A DNA stretch of 62,917 bases from Candidatus Gastranaerophilales bacterium (GCA_944322935.1 CALUQO010000009.1:1-62917); one strand, 5' to 3'; shown: positions 1 through 8,367, numbered from the stretch's first letter. Notes: generated from the sequence alone by a model not told the origin. Made by a program: numbers and translations.

Positions 1-21
1 TTGGCTTGCGATTCTTACAAA

Positions 22-94
22 TTGTCCTGCGCAGGTCGCAGGTTCGCAACGGACAAAAAAATATGCCGGGGACAGGATTCGAACCTGCGACCTG
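22..94. repeat. Inverted copy of the tRNA-Thr T arm in its 3' flank
   Basis: The 15 nt at 32-46 are the exact reverse complement of 80-94, which form the T arm and variable-loop part of the tRNA-Thr gene. The copy is enclosed by a second inverted pair, TTGTCC (22-27) and GGACAA (51-56). The RNA downstream of the tRNA could therefore fold back on the T arm, or the segment is debris of an inverted duplication. Confidence 0.75.
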
Positions 95-136
95 ATCATT
101 ACGAATGACCTGCTCTACCAGCTGAGCTACACCGGC
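64..136 (-). tRNA. tRNA-Thr (anticodon CGU)
   Basis: On the minus strand a full cloverleaf can be laid out over 73 nt: acceptor GCCGGTG/CCCCGGC with one U:C mismatch at pair 6-67, D stem GCTC/GAGC, anticodon stem GGTCA/TGATC with loop TTCGTAA (anticodon CGU, reads ACG), T stem GCAGG/CCTGT with loop TTCGAAT, and discriminator A. CCA is not encoded. It is surrounded by partial copies of its own 5' end and T arm. Confidence 0.95.
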
Positions 137-266
137 TTATATTCACTATTTAATTGTTCTTGCGGTAGAGCAGGCTCTACCATAATTTTAAAAACGTTCC
201 GCTGCGCTCCACTGGGGGCTACACCGGCTTATATTCACTATTTAATTGCGTTCCGCTGCGCTCCAC
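126..266 (-). repeat. Duplicated tRNA-Thr 5' end with inserted short repeat
   Basis: A 31-nt segment, the first 11 nt of the tRNA plus 20 nt of its 5' flank, occurs at 126-156 and again, identical, at 218-248. An 18-nt repeat (CGTTCCGCTGCGCTCCAC on the plus strand) is at 195-212 and 249-266. On the minus strand each broken copy reads tRNA nt 1-11, then this insert, then (first copy) a D-loop-like piece GGTAGAGC at 171-178. A third, more decayed tRNA start is near 272-285. Confidence 0.8.
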
Positions 267-352
267 CGGGGGGCTGCATTGGCTATATTTGAAAGATTAT
301 GCTGTGTTCAAAACGAACTACATTGCAAACATCTTTCTTATATAATTAAAAT

Positions 353-1924
353 CTAATCATAAACAGATTTCAACCTGTAAAAATTAAGATTTTTTATAAC
401 AGCTTCACCGTTTGAAACAAACTTAATCCCTGATGACGCTTTGTCAGGATATATCCTTGCAGTCATGGCAATATTATTAACAAAGACTTCAACGCTGGAT
501 CTGTCTACAAAAATTCTAAGTTTTAATAAATTGTTTTCAAGCGGTAATTTTACTTCTCTTTGTCCTTTTAGGGCATGCCCTGATCTGTCTCGGTTGAGCT
601 TTAGCATTTGAGATGCTTTATCATATGTCAAAGTTGTGTCTTGAATTTTTGACTCTCTGAGTTTTATGCTAAAACTTGCCGCATTTGTTAAATCAATTTC
701 TGTTTCTATCTCATAAGCATCGCCCTTCAAGTTAAAAAACTCTTTTTGCCCGTTAATTTTTATATCACTATGCGATATTTGTTCCGCTCTGAGTTGTTTT
801 AATTCTTCAATAGGAGCAACACTAAGCTTGCCGTTAACGATTTTTAACTCTCTTGGCAGGGTCATCATGCCCGACCAGTTTTCAGAGGATTCATGGAGCA
901 CGGAATCCGGCATGCCTAACCAACCAATGATAATAGTTCTACCGTCAGGTGCCTTAACTGACTGAGGTGCATAAAAATCAAAACCGTAATCCAACAATGT
1001 AAAAGGCCCCTTTTGTTTAAATTTTGCAGTGTTATAGTCCAGCTTGCCGATAAAAGCACCGGAGATGTATTTGTTTAAAAACATATTACCCTGCGGTTTT
1101 ATACCTGTCGGATTAATTATTAAAACATCATCAGCGCCAATATGTAAAAAGTTAGGGCAATCCCAGCTGCTTCCCATTTCTCCTTTCGAACCTATAGCAG
1201 TAATATCAACGAATTCCCAGTTTCTCAAATCGGCACTTTTGAATAAAAGGACTGCACCGTCTTTAGTTTTTTCATATTGTGTACCCATTAAAGCGTAATA
1301 TTTATCTCCCTGTTTCCACACAAACGGGTCTCTAAAAACTTCTTCCGCAAAAAATGCAGTATCCAAGTATTTGGGCGGATTTTTAATAAGAGGGTTGTTG
1401 GCTGATTTGCCGAAATACATTCCGTCTTTGCTTGTAGCCAGACAGGGGACTTCTGTTTTTTGTATTTTGTCATTTACCTTCTTTTCGCTGTAACCGGTAT
1501 AAAAAACATTTAATAAATTGTTGTCAAAAATTGCACTGCCGGCAAAAACTCCGTCTTTGTCGTATTCTTCGTTAGCCGCAATCGACAGAGGCTGCTTTTT
1601 CCAATGAAGTAGGTTGCTGCTTGTCATGTGGGCCCACACCGGTATAATTTTACCGTCAGAAAGTTTAATATCTTGCTCATAAAAAAGATGGAAAGCATTA
1701 TTAAAGTATACTATTGCATTTGGATGATTCATCGCACCGGCAAATGGGGCAAGATGATACTGCGGATACCATTTTGAAGCTGTCATTTCTTTTTTTAATG
1801 AATCTATTGAGCTTTGTGCGTTTTTTAGCGCGGTTCTGTGTGACTCGATATCAGCACACAAAGCTGCATTTTGCAAAGAAAAGACAATAGCCAGAGCTAA
1901 TACGGGTTTGCAGAGGGATTTCAT
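353..1924 (-). CDS. GH32-family (fructan hydrolase-like) secreted protein with altered catalytic residues
   Basis: This is a glycoside hydrolase family 32 five-bladed propeller protein (invertase/levanase/fructan hydrolase family), 523 aa. An N-terminal signal peptide of about 23 residues ends near ALC-AD, so it is exported. Family landmarks are visible: a WAHMTSSNLLHW block, GVFAGSAIF, the FRDP motif (about residues 197-200), DFYAPQS and IIIGWLGMP. Two catalytic positions differ from the family: the nucleophile motif MNDPNG reads MNHPNA (Asp to His, about residue 67) and the acid/base motif WECP reads WDCP (Glu to Asp, about residue 255). Activity may be lost or changed. An upstream ATG at 1939 exists, but its ATGGAG supplies the ribosome-binding GGAG for the ATG at 1924, which I prefer. 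It is monocistronic as far as can be seen. Confidence 0.88.
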   Translation of the reverse strand: MKSLCKPVLALAIVFSLQNAALCADIESHRTALKNAQSSIDSLKKEMTASKWYPQYHLAPFAGAMNHPNAIVYFNNAFHLFYEQDIKLSDGKIIPVWAHMTSSNLLHWKKQPLSIAANEEYDKDGVFAGSAIFDNNLLNVFYTGYSEKKVNDKIQKTEVPCLATSKDGMYFGKSANNPLIKNPPKYLDTAFFAEEVFRDPFVWKQGDKYYALMGTQYEKTKDGAVLLFKSADLRNWEFVDITAIGSKGEMGSSWDCPNFLHIGADDVLIINPTGIKPQGNMFLNKYISGAFIGKLDYNTAKFKQKGPFTLLDYGFDFYAPQSVKAPDGRTIIIGWLGMPDSVLHESSENWSGMMTLPRELKIVNGKLSVAPIEELKQLRAEQISHSDIKINGQKEFFNLKGDAYEIETEIDLTNAASFSIKLRESKIQDTTLTYDKASQMLKLNRDRSGHALKGQREVKLPLENNLLKLRIFVDRSSVEVFVNNIAMTARIYPDKASSGIKFVSNGEAVIKNLNFYRLKSVYD

Positions 1925-2034
1925 AATAAAAAACTCCATAATGCATTAATTGGTTTTATATTATCACAAAAACTTAATATTTAACATTTTTATGGCAAAA
2001 TATGATATCTTTGTGTGTTACATATTTTAGCATC

Positions 2035-2706
2035 ATGATTATCTCATCTAACAAAAAACAAAATTATGTTCCACAATTTAAGGCTCGCAAAATTGCAGTT
2101 GCCCGTCCGATTGTTGACGGAATAAAAAAGGAAATAGAGATATATCAAATTTCTGCAAAGGACAAAAAAACTTTTGATAAAATAGTTCAAAACACAAACA
2201 TTGCGCATCTTTTGCCTTCTAAAATACTAGAGCCAAACTTTATTGTATGGCAGCGTTTGTTGGAGATTACACGCGATTGTATCGGAGAATTTTCGCATCA
2301 AAAAATATTTCTTGCCCTTCATGATAACAAACCTTGCGGGGTTCTGCTTGCACAGGCCAACAGAAAAAAGGCCGAGGTAATCACTTTTGTAACATGGCCG
2401 ACTGCTGTTGAACAAAAAGTGAAAAAAGCAGGAAGTGCCCTTTTCACTGCTCTCTTAAATTTTGCAAATAAAAAGAAAATAAAACAGGTTAACTTAGAGC
2501 CTATTGTTAACGGTCCAACTGATGCAGTCGGTTTTTATAAATCTCATGGGATGGATTTTCCTGACAAATATGCATCAAAGATGACAGCATGGAGAAGTAA
2601 AATTACGGAAACTGCACAAAAAAAATCTGAAGAACTAAACTATACAGTACTAAAGCACCCGATTAAGGTAAATTTGAATAATCGTATTAATTTTAACGAA
2701 AATTAA
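2035..2706 (+). CDS. GNAT-like N-acetyltransferase, lineage-specific
   Basis: A protein of about 223 aa whose second half resembles a GNAT acetyltransferase: strand VITFVTWP, an acetyl-CoA-loop-like stretch KKAGSALFTALLNFA, strand QVNLEPI, and a final block DAVGFYKSHGM as in GNAT motif B. The substrate is unknown. The N-terminus carries the short motif VPQFKA at residues 12-17, like several unrelated proteins in this window. The start is uncertain: an ATG at 2002 is in frame, but 2035 places the FKA motif at the usual distance; no good Shine-Dalgarno precedes either. The 3' end overlaps the convergent neighbour by 4 nt. Confidence 0.6.
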   Translation: MIISSNKKQNYVPQFKARKIAVARPIVDGIKKEIEIYQISAKDKKTFDKIVQNTNIAHLLPSKILEPNFIVWQRLLEITRDCIGEFSHQKIFLALHDNKPCGVLLAQANRKKAEVITFVTWPTAVEQKVKKAGSALFTALLNFANKKKIKQVNLEPIVNGPTDAVGFYKSHGMDFPDKYASKMTAWRSKITETAQKKSEELNYTVLKHPIKVNLNNRINFNEN

Positions 2707-3251
2707 CGGTTAAAATATTCTATCATTATATTAAAAAACTCATCAGTCATTCCCTTGGCATAAGCACGGACATTAGAAGGTTTATGAAAATCTTCTAAAA
2801 GATTTTGTTTTCCCTTCATAAAAAAGTAATTAAAATTTGCTTTGCATTCATCAGAATATATATAATATTTGTTTGCACCTAATTGTTTTGCTTCGGAAAG
2901 TTTTGTAAATAACTGTGCAAGTTTTGAAAATATACTTAAATTTTCATCTCTTAAAATAAGCGGCCTATCATTTAACCAGAACTCTTGCTTGTATTTCTTC
3001 TGATATGGTGAAAAATATTTGTCATAATGGAAATTTATAGTATCTTTTTGATATTTGTTAGGAAATTTTTTCAAAATCTCTCCAAATATTTCTTTATCGT
3101 TGACTCCGTTATTATTTAATGTAGTCGTTAAAGACAGGTGGACATATGGCGGCCGTACATACAACGTATTATTGGAAAGTATAGCGTGAGCCTGTTTATT
3201 TATATCAACGCCAATACCGGTATTATAAAATCCTTTAAAACTTATATTCAT
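2703..3251 (-). CDS. Hypothetical protein with N-terminal ISFKG motif
   Basis: I do not recognise a family for this 182-aa protein. It begins MNISFKGF, the clearest example of a short N-terminal motif shared by several proteins here. The rest is soluble-looking with many aromatic and lysine residues, no signal peptide and no membrane segment. The start is supported by GAGGAAG seven bases upstream of the ATG. It converges with the GNAT-like gene, overlapping by 4 nt, and is divergent from the GT17 gene, with about 100 bp of promoter region between them. Confidence 0.65.
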   Translation of the reverse strand: MNISFKGFYNTGIGVDINKQAHAILSNNTLYVRPPYVHLSLTTTLNNNGVNDKEIFGEILKKFPNKYQKDTINFHYDKYFSPYQKKYKQEFWLNDRPLILRDENLSIFSKLAQLFTKLSEAKQLGANKYYIYSDECKANFNYFFMKGKQNLLEDFHKPSNVRAYAKGMTDEFFNIMIEYFNR

Positions 3252-3358
3252 ATCTTCCTCATATTGAATTTATAGAGGGAATAAAACATAAAAATAATAT
3301 TTTTTGCTACATAAATATGAAAATGATATACTGGTCAATAAATAGGGAATAATTTAAG

Positions 3359-4387
3359 GTGTGTGGCGCAAAAATGATTTATGATTGTTTTACTTTTTTC
3401 AATGAACTTGATTTACTGGAGCTAAGGTTAAATATCTTGAATGAAGTTGTGGATAAATTTGTTATTGTTGAAGGCACTAAGACTTTTACAGGCAATGACA
3501 AACCATTGAATTTTAAAGAAAACGAAAATAGATACGAAAAATTTAAAGATAAAATTATTTATATTGTTTTTGATGATTACCCTGAAAATGATAATCCGTG
3601 GATTTATGAATCTTTACAAAGAAATGCAATTGCCAAAGGTCTGAAAAACTGTAACGACAATGACATTATTTTAATTTCCGATCTTGATGAAATTATTTCG
3701 CCGGACGCAATAAAGGAGGGTATAAAAACAATTGATACAGGCACTCCTATTAAAAAATTTGTTCAATACAATATGAACTACTATATGAACGTAATAAAGT
3801 GCAATCAGCCATTGTGGTTTCACCCGGAAATGTGTTCTTACAAAAATTTTAAAAACTGTCTTGATAATATTGACTATAACTATAATGAATTTTGCCCTAA
3901 AGAAGTGAACAGTGGTACTACTGCAAATAAAATCAGAATGTATGTTGAATGTGATCTTATTCCCCATGGCGGTTGGCATTTTTCATTTCTCGGCGGTGCT
4001 GATAAGATTCTTTATAAATACGAAAATTATTCTCATCAGGAATTTAAACCTCAACTTGATTCAATTATGAAAAATATTATCAAAAGTCTGGACAATATAA
4101 ATACAATAAACACATCTAAAGCATTCAGAGCACTCAAATATAGCATCTTGCCAATTTATTTACAAAACAACCTTGAAAAATATAAAAATTATTTGTCACA
4201 AACACCAACAGGCAAGTTATGCTGTTTCTCCGATATCTCAGAGGAGCAATTCAAAAGTATAAAAAATAAATTTTTTAGATATAGTATTCAAAGATTTTTT
4301 TCAGCGGGGAAAGCTAGAAAAAGATACAAACGCAGGTATAAATTTTTTAAAGAACAATATAGAATTTTACAAGATTACAAAGGTTAA
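3359..4387 (+). CDS. Glycosyltransferase family 17 protein
   Basis: A 342-aa cytosolic glycosyltransferase resembling GT17 (beta-1,4-N-acetylglucosaminyltransferase III-like family). It opens with IYDCFTFFNELDLLELRLNI followed by VDKFVIVEG, a hallmark of the family, and has a D-x-D-type nucleotide-sugar site SDLDE at about residues 107-111. The middle holds WFHPEM and GGWHFSFLGG, also seen in the family. The C-terminus is strongly basic (KARKRYKRRYKFF), which suits membrane-surface attachment. The acceptor is unknown; a surface glycan is likely. The start may be GTG 3359 (AGGGAA nine bases upstream) or ATG 3374. The end overlaps the next, convergent gene by 4 nt. Confidence 0.82.
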   Translation: MCGAKMIYDCFTFFNELDLLELRLNILNEVVDKFVIVEGTKTFTGNDKPLNFKENENRYEKFKDKIIYIVFDDYPENDNPWIYESLQRNAIAKGLKNCNDNDIILISDLDEIISPDAIKEGIKTIDTGTPIKKFVQYNMNYYMNVIKCNQPLWFHPEMCSYKNFKNCLDNIDYNYNEFCPKEVNSGTTANKIRMYVECDLIPHGGWHFSFLGGADKILYKYENYSHQEFKPQLDSIMKNIIKSLDNINTINTSKAFRALKYSILPIYLQNNLEKYKNYLSQTPTGKLCCFSDISEEQFKSIKNKFFRYSIQRFFSAGKARKRYKRRYKFFKEQYRILQDYKG

Positions 4388-5565
4388 ATTTTCTTAGACT
4401 GTTCTTTTGTAAACCTGTATTTTGTAAATAAATTAGAAATTCCAGAAACAAAAAATCCCATAACGCCTATACTGAAAATATATGGTACGCCTGATATTAA
4501 CACTTTTTGTTTTGCCAGACGTGCAAATTCTTTCTCAACAGCGGTTGAATTTTTCTTTGCCATATTTTGCGCTATCGTTTCAAGTTCTTTAAATGAAGGT
4601 GTTTCTAGGTTTTGTCCGATAGTTTCTTTACATTTGCCGGCATTTTGCAGCAATTTTTTAAACCCTTTTTCAAACAATTCAGAACCGGTAATCACATAAA
4701 ACCCGACAACAGGATAACGGAACAATGTTTCTAAAAAGTTTTGCTTGCCTCTGTCCTTTGCTGCACCAAAATAGCCGGCACCTCCAATGACAACGCATGA
4801 AGTAAGCTGCCCTTTGCTTAATACAAGTTTGCCGTTTTCTGAAGCGTAATCAATTGAGCAGTATTTGTTAAAGAAATTTTTAGCCTTTTCGTTGTTCTTA
4901 AAGAATTTTGTACCCGGAGCAAGAATTGCCTCACTTATATTTTGTAATGTTTTTGACTTTGCCGCACCTCTTGAAGATAGCACAGCAGCAAGTATAGTTG
5001 ATAGTCCGAATATTCCGGCTGCTGACTTAATATTTTTTGTAGCACTCTTTTTTACCTTAATTTGTGCTTGTTTGTCCTCTTGTTTGTTTTCAAGATTTGC
5101 AATGTTGTTAAAGTCGCCTTTTTGAAATACCTTTAAGGTCATGAGGTTTTTTATGTAGTTAAGTGTAAACTCAGTCAGAGGAATTAACAATGCACTTAGA
5201 GCAATGGCTGCTTTGACAGGTAAAACTTTTTTGGAGATTGCATTGTTTTGCTCCATTAACTTTGTTGCTGATTCTGTCACAAGCTTTCTCGTGTCTTTGG
5301 AAAGACTGTGTGTGAATATATCTTTGGCTGCTTTTCCGACAAGCATCGGCGCAAAATAAACAAGTCCGCTTTCCGATAACTCTAAAAATGCGTTTTCCGC
5401 AAGATCTGCTTTGCTGCGGGCAAAAGTTGCTTTGGGTAAAAGACATGTTGATGTATCTTGAATAAAACGCGATGTGGAGAGTCCTGAGGCTTGCTCATTA
5501 TGATTTACAAATTTTGCTGCGCTTTTTAACGGTTGAGACAGTGTATTTATTAAATTAATTGACAT
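4384..5565 (-). CDS. Multi-pass membrane protein, lineage-specific
   Basis: A 393-aa protein of unknown function with about five hydrophobic segments: around the AALSALLIPLTEF stretch, GIFGLSTILAAVL, CVVIGGAGYFG, VVGFYVITG, and a C-terminal SIGVMGFFVSGISNLF followed by a basic tail. Layout and some sequence (an IPxxxxxLN-type block and a hydrophobic C-terminal pair) resemble the proteins at 27659-28456 and 28456-29400, so they may form one family. The start is well supported by AAAGGAA seven bases upstream. No catalytic motif is visible. The long upstream region (5566-6006) is shared with the divergent 120-aa gene. Confidence 0.7.
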   Translation of the reverse strand: MSINLINTLSQPLKSAAKFVNHNEQASGLSTSRFIQDTSTCLLPKATFARSKADLAENAFLELSESGLVYFAPMLVGKAAKDIFTHSLSKDTRKLVTESATKLMEQNNAISKKVLPVKAAIALSALLIPLTEFTLNYIKNLMTLKVFQKGDFNNIANLENKQEDKQAQIKVKKSATKNIKSAAGIFGLSTILAAVLSSRGAAKSKTLQNISEAILAPGTKFFKNNEKAKNFFNKYCSIDYASENGKLVLSKGQLTSCVVIGGAGYFGAAKDRGKQNFLETLFRYPVVGFYVITGSELFEKGFKKLLQNAGKCKETIGQNLETPSFKELETIAQNMAKKNSTAVEKEFARLAKQKVLISGVPYIFSIGVMGFFVSGISNLFTKYRFTKEQSKKI

Positions 5566-6006
5566 TTTTGTATTCCTTTAACATTGGCTGACTGTGAAAA
5601 TATCCTTTGCACAGGCCTTGTTAAACGAAATTAGTCAAGAATAATCAAAACAATAAAAGACTTAAGACCTGTACTATAAATACAGGCGCCACCAACGATT
5701 ATTCAAATTTATTCGGCTGTAATTTTTCATATTAACAATATAGCGTCAACAATATTATTCGTCAATATGCAGATGTATTGGCTAAATATTAAGAAATATT
5801 AATTAAGTATATATACTACACTTTAAAGTGTTTTTTCCTATTATTAGCGGATTTAAGAGATAAAAAGTTGAAAAATTAAAAAAAATTGTATATACTCATA
5901 AAAAAAATTCATCAACAACTAGCAAAAAAATTTTTGTTCATGTTTTAAAGCATGAAAGACACGATGAAAACTAAAACAAAAAATAACAAATAGCCGGAGA
6001 GTAAAT
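5566..6006. promoter_or_regulatory. Divergent intergenic region with GTATATAC-type sites
   Basis: 441 bp without a gene between divergent coding regions. It holds a stem-loop CCTGTA-N7-TACAGG (5673-5691), a 12-bp palindrome AGTATATATACT (5806-5817), a second GTATATACT (5888-5896) and an AAGAGATAAA box (5855-5864). The same elements recur upstream of the 55-nt RNA candidates at 6709 and 29537. I see no ORF in it. The strong GGAGAG at 5996-6001 serves the 6007 gene. Confidence 0.5.
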
Positions 6007-6369
6007 ATGACAAACTTCGATAATAAAGTAAACATAAATAATATTCACAAAACTTATACGCCAAGCGCTAAGAAAGAAGAAGCAAAGCCGCAGGCTAAAG
6101 TTGAAGAGACTTCGCCTGAAATTATTAATGACGGCACACAGGCTGCTGAATCTTATGGACGTATTCTTGTTCGCAAGGGCAAATTCGATAATGCGCAAAT
6201 GGTTCAGAGTGTTAAAGATTCAATTGATTTCTTTGTAGAAAATCCTGATTTGGCAGCAGCAAGTGTCAGAGCAGGTGATGATGCCTATGAACTCTTAGAA
6301 GCTGCCGGTGTTAAGGATGCATACGAAAAAGCTTGCTGCGGAAGCTGTGATGCTGCTTATTTTAAATAA
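6007..6369 (+). CDS. Small acidic hypothetical protein, 120 aa
   Basis: Family not recognised. The N-terminal third is low-complexity and Lys/Glu/Pro-rich (KKEEAKPQAKVEET), the rest is a compact helical domain, and the C-terminus ends in CCGSCDAAYFK, a paired-cysteine cluster that could bind metal or form disulfides. No signal peptide or membrane segment. It has a very good ribosome-binding site (GGAGAG, five bases from the ATG), a long upstream region with GTATATAC-like sites and its own terminator at 6388-6420, so it is probably a well-expressed single-gene unit. Confidence 0.75.
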   Translation: MTNFDNKVNINNIHKTYTPSAKKEEAKPQAKVEETSPEIINDGTQAAESYGRILVRKGKFDNAQMVQSVKDSIDFFVENPDLAAASVRAGDDAYELLEAAGVKDAYEKACCGSCDAAYFK

Positions 6370-6387
6370 AAAGTAATTATAAATAGT

Positions 6388-6424
6388 AAAAGACCGTTGT
6401 TGCAATTATAACGGTCTTTTATTA
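6388..6424 (+). terminator. Rho-independent terminator after the 120-aa gene
   Basis: Stem AAAAGACCGTT (6388-6397 region) pairs with AACGGTCTTTT (6410-6420) around an 11-nt loop and runs into a T-rich stretch. It lies 20 nt after the stop codon. Confidence 0.85.
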
Positions 6425-6532
6425 TGCAATTTTTTTATTTATTATTTCTATCTTATTTGGGAGCAGTGGAAACTATATTCTGTTAGTTTATTGTAGTGTT
6501 AATATATTGTTACAATTAATTTTTTATGCATA

Positions 6533-6586
6533 AAGTATATACAAAATTGACAAAATGAAGCCTGAAATTCCAAAAAGTATATACTC
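6533..6586. promoter_or_regulatory. Tandem GTATATAC operator-like sites upstream of RNA candidate A
   Basis: Palindromic GTATATAC octamers lie at 6535-6542 and 6577-6584, 42 bp apart. The proximal one ends 125 nt before the 55-nt core of candidate A. The same pair with 41-bp spacing and the same 125-nt distance is found at candidate B (29662-29669 and 29703-29710). The positional conservation between two otherwise diverged flanks suggests protein-binding sites; the regulator is unknown. Confidence 0.5.
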
Positions 6587-6644
6587 ATCTTTTCTAATTC
6601 GTAATATTACTTAATATTTGAAAATTTGTGCGTTTTTTAAAAGG

Positions 6645-6689
6645 CAATTATTTGTTTTTTATATACTTTATATAGATACAAGAGATAAA
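6645..6689 (+). promoter_or_regulatory. Promoter-like box of small-RNA candidate A
   Basis: CAATTATTT (6645-6653), a 12-nt gap, CTTTATATA (6666-6674), a 5-nt gap and AAGAGATAAA (6680-6689). The same three blocks with the same gaps occur at 29557-29601 (minus strand) and 61005-61049. The -10-like part fits a housekeeping sigma factor; the -35-like part does not match TTGACA. Confidence 0.6.
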
Positions 6690-6799
6690 TAAAATAAAAA
6701 ACAAACTGGACTAATAGATTCTAATAAACTTAAAACATATAAGGAACGGGAAAAATAGGTATTTAAAACACGAGGCTATACAAAAAGCCTCTTTTTTTT
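6690..6799 (+). ncRNA. Small-RNA candidate A (55-nt conserved core)
   Basis: The interval has no ORF, yet ends in a proper terminator that no upstream gene needs: stem GAGGC (6772-6776) with GCCTC (6787-6791), then eight T. Its core 6709-6763 is identical over 55 nt to the reverse complement of 29483-29537. The core has no ATG and little self-complementarity, and contains the G-rich stretch AAGGAACGGG. With the shared promoter-like box upstream, this fits a small regulatory RNA of about 100 nt. The 5' end is only estimated. It faces the convergent fumarase gene. Confidence 0.6.
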
Positions 6800-6855
6800 A
6801 TTCAAAATTTTTAAATAACATGAAAGTAATAATAGTGTAATTTTTGCAGCAAAAT

Positions 6856-8217
6856 TCATATTATTACCTTAACAGGTAATTTTTCCACATAAAGTTTTCT
6901 TACTGCTTCCGTGCCGAGTTCTTCGAATGCAACTATATCAGAAGAATGAACACATTTTGCAAGCACACAAGCAATTCCGCCTTGGGCAGTAAAATATTTA
7001 CCGTTGTATCTTTTTATAGTTTCAATCGCTTCTGAGCTTCTTTCCCCTTTGCCTATAGATGCCAGCAAACCGTTTGAATGCATAAGTGCACAATATTTAT
7101 CCATTCTGAATGATGTAGTTGGACCTACTGGCCCGACAACCTCATCGGCTGCAGCGGGACAAGGGCCTGCATAAAATATAATTTTGTTTTTAATATCAAT
7201 CGGTAAAATCCGGTGTTTATCAAAATATTCTTTAAACTTTTTGTGAGCGGCATCTCTGGCTGTGTATATTTCTCCTGTCAGCAGTATATTTTCTCCTGCT
7301 TTTAAAGCTTTTATTGCTTCAATATTGTCTGTACTAATTTCTTTATAATTACAACATAAGTTTTCAATATTTTTATGCTCATAATTTTTATTCTGATATT
7401 GAACACCTTGCGATGTAATTATTGCTGATGCATGTCTGCTGCAGTGGCAATTGATTGTAACAGCTACCGGTAAACACGCTATGTGTGTTGAGGATGTAAA
7501 TACTTTTATATCTAAAATGTTAGATTCGTATTTTATTAAATAATTTTTTAAATCCGAAACCAATGCATCTTCAGCATTTGTTTGTTGGTGAAAAAAAGCC
7601 TTTTTGGAAAGAATTGCGGCATATTCTAGAGTTCCGCCAATACCAATACCGAGGACCATTGGAGGACAGCTTTTTTCACCGGCAGCTTGTATTGTTTCTT
7701 GAATAAATTTAAAAATATCTTCCTTTGTATCCGTAGGCTTAAACATTTTTACTGCACTGCAATTTTCCGAACCGGCCCCTTTAACCGTTAAATCAACAGA
7801 AATATCATTGCCATCAGTAATATCAGTATATATTAATGCAGGAGTATTTGTTTGAGTGTTTGTTCTGTCAAAAATAGCGTTAGTAACAACAGATTTTCTA
7901 TAAAAATTTTGGGTGTAAGCTTTTTCGACCGCAGAATTTATTGCATCATTTATGCATTTGTTTTTTATAAAAACACTTCTGCCTATTTTTACAAAAATAA
8001 CAACCTGTCCTGTGTCCTGACACAACGGCCTTTGTGATTCAAACGCTATTTTAATGTTATTTAAAATGTTTGTGTATTTGATTTTTTCATCTTGGGTTAT
8101 TGCATTTTCGTATTTTTGCAAAATTAAATTATACAGTTTCTCATCATAAGCAGTATTTGCCTGTATGCAAAGATTGTATATGGTCTGTTCCAACAAATCT
8201 GAATCTATCTCAATCAT
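6856..8217 (-). CDS. Class I fumarate hydratase (fused alpha and beta parts)
   Basis: Reversible hydration of fumarate to malate in the cytosol, using a [4Fe-4S] cluster. The 453-aa protein contains the N-terminal iron-sulfur domain (RPLCQDTGQ around C66, EKSCPPMVLGIGIGG around C184, and CHCSRH at C257/C259 as probable third ligand region) and, from about residue 285, the C-terminal domain with GENILLTGEIYTARDAAHKK, YAGPCPAAADEVVGPVGPTTSFRMD and GKGERSSEA. Many organisms encode the two halves as separate subunits; here they are one chain. L-tartrate dehydratase is homologous and cannot be excluded. Oxygen-labile class I enzymes are typical of anaerobes. It stands alone. Confidence 0.9.
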   Translation of the reverse strand: MIEIDSDLLEQTIYNLCIQANTAYDEKLYNLILQKYENAITQDEKIKYTNILNNIKIAFESQRPLCQDTGQVVIFVKIGRSVFIKNKCINDAINSAVEKAYTQNFYRKSVVTNAIFDRTNTQTNTPALIYTDITDGNDISVDLTVKGAGSENCSAVKMFKPTDTKEDIFKFIQETIQAAGEKSCPPMVLGIGIGGTLEYAAILSKKAFFHQQTNAEDALVSDLKNYLIKYESNILDIKVFTSSTHIACLPVAVTINCHCSRHASAIITSQGVQYQNKNYEHKNIENLCCNYKEISTDNIEAIKALKAGENILLTGEIYTARDAAHKKFKEYFDKHRILPIDIKNKIIFYAGPCPAAADEVVGPVGPTTSFRMDKYCALMHSNGLLASIGKGERSSEAIETIKRYNGKYFTAQGGIACVLAKCVHSSDIVAFEELGTEAVRKLYVEKLPVKVII

Positions 8218-8367
8218 TCTATAATGATAGTATTCTTAGAACATAAAATCAAACAGCAAAGTTTAATTGTGATTAGTGTCACGATTTGTTCGTTAATCGT
8301 TATTTATTGTTAAATTTACACTTGTTGGATATCAATTGATATATTTTTTATAACTTTTAAAAGAAAT

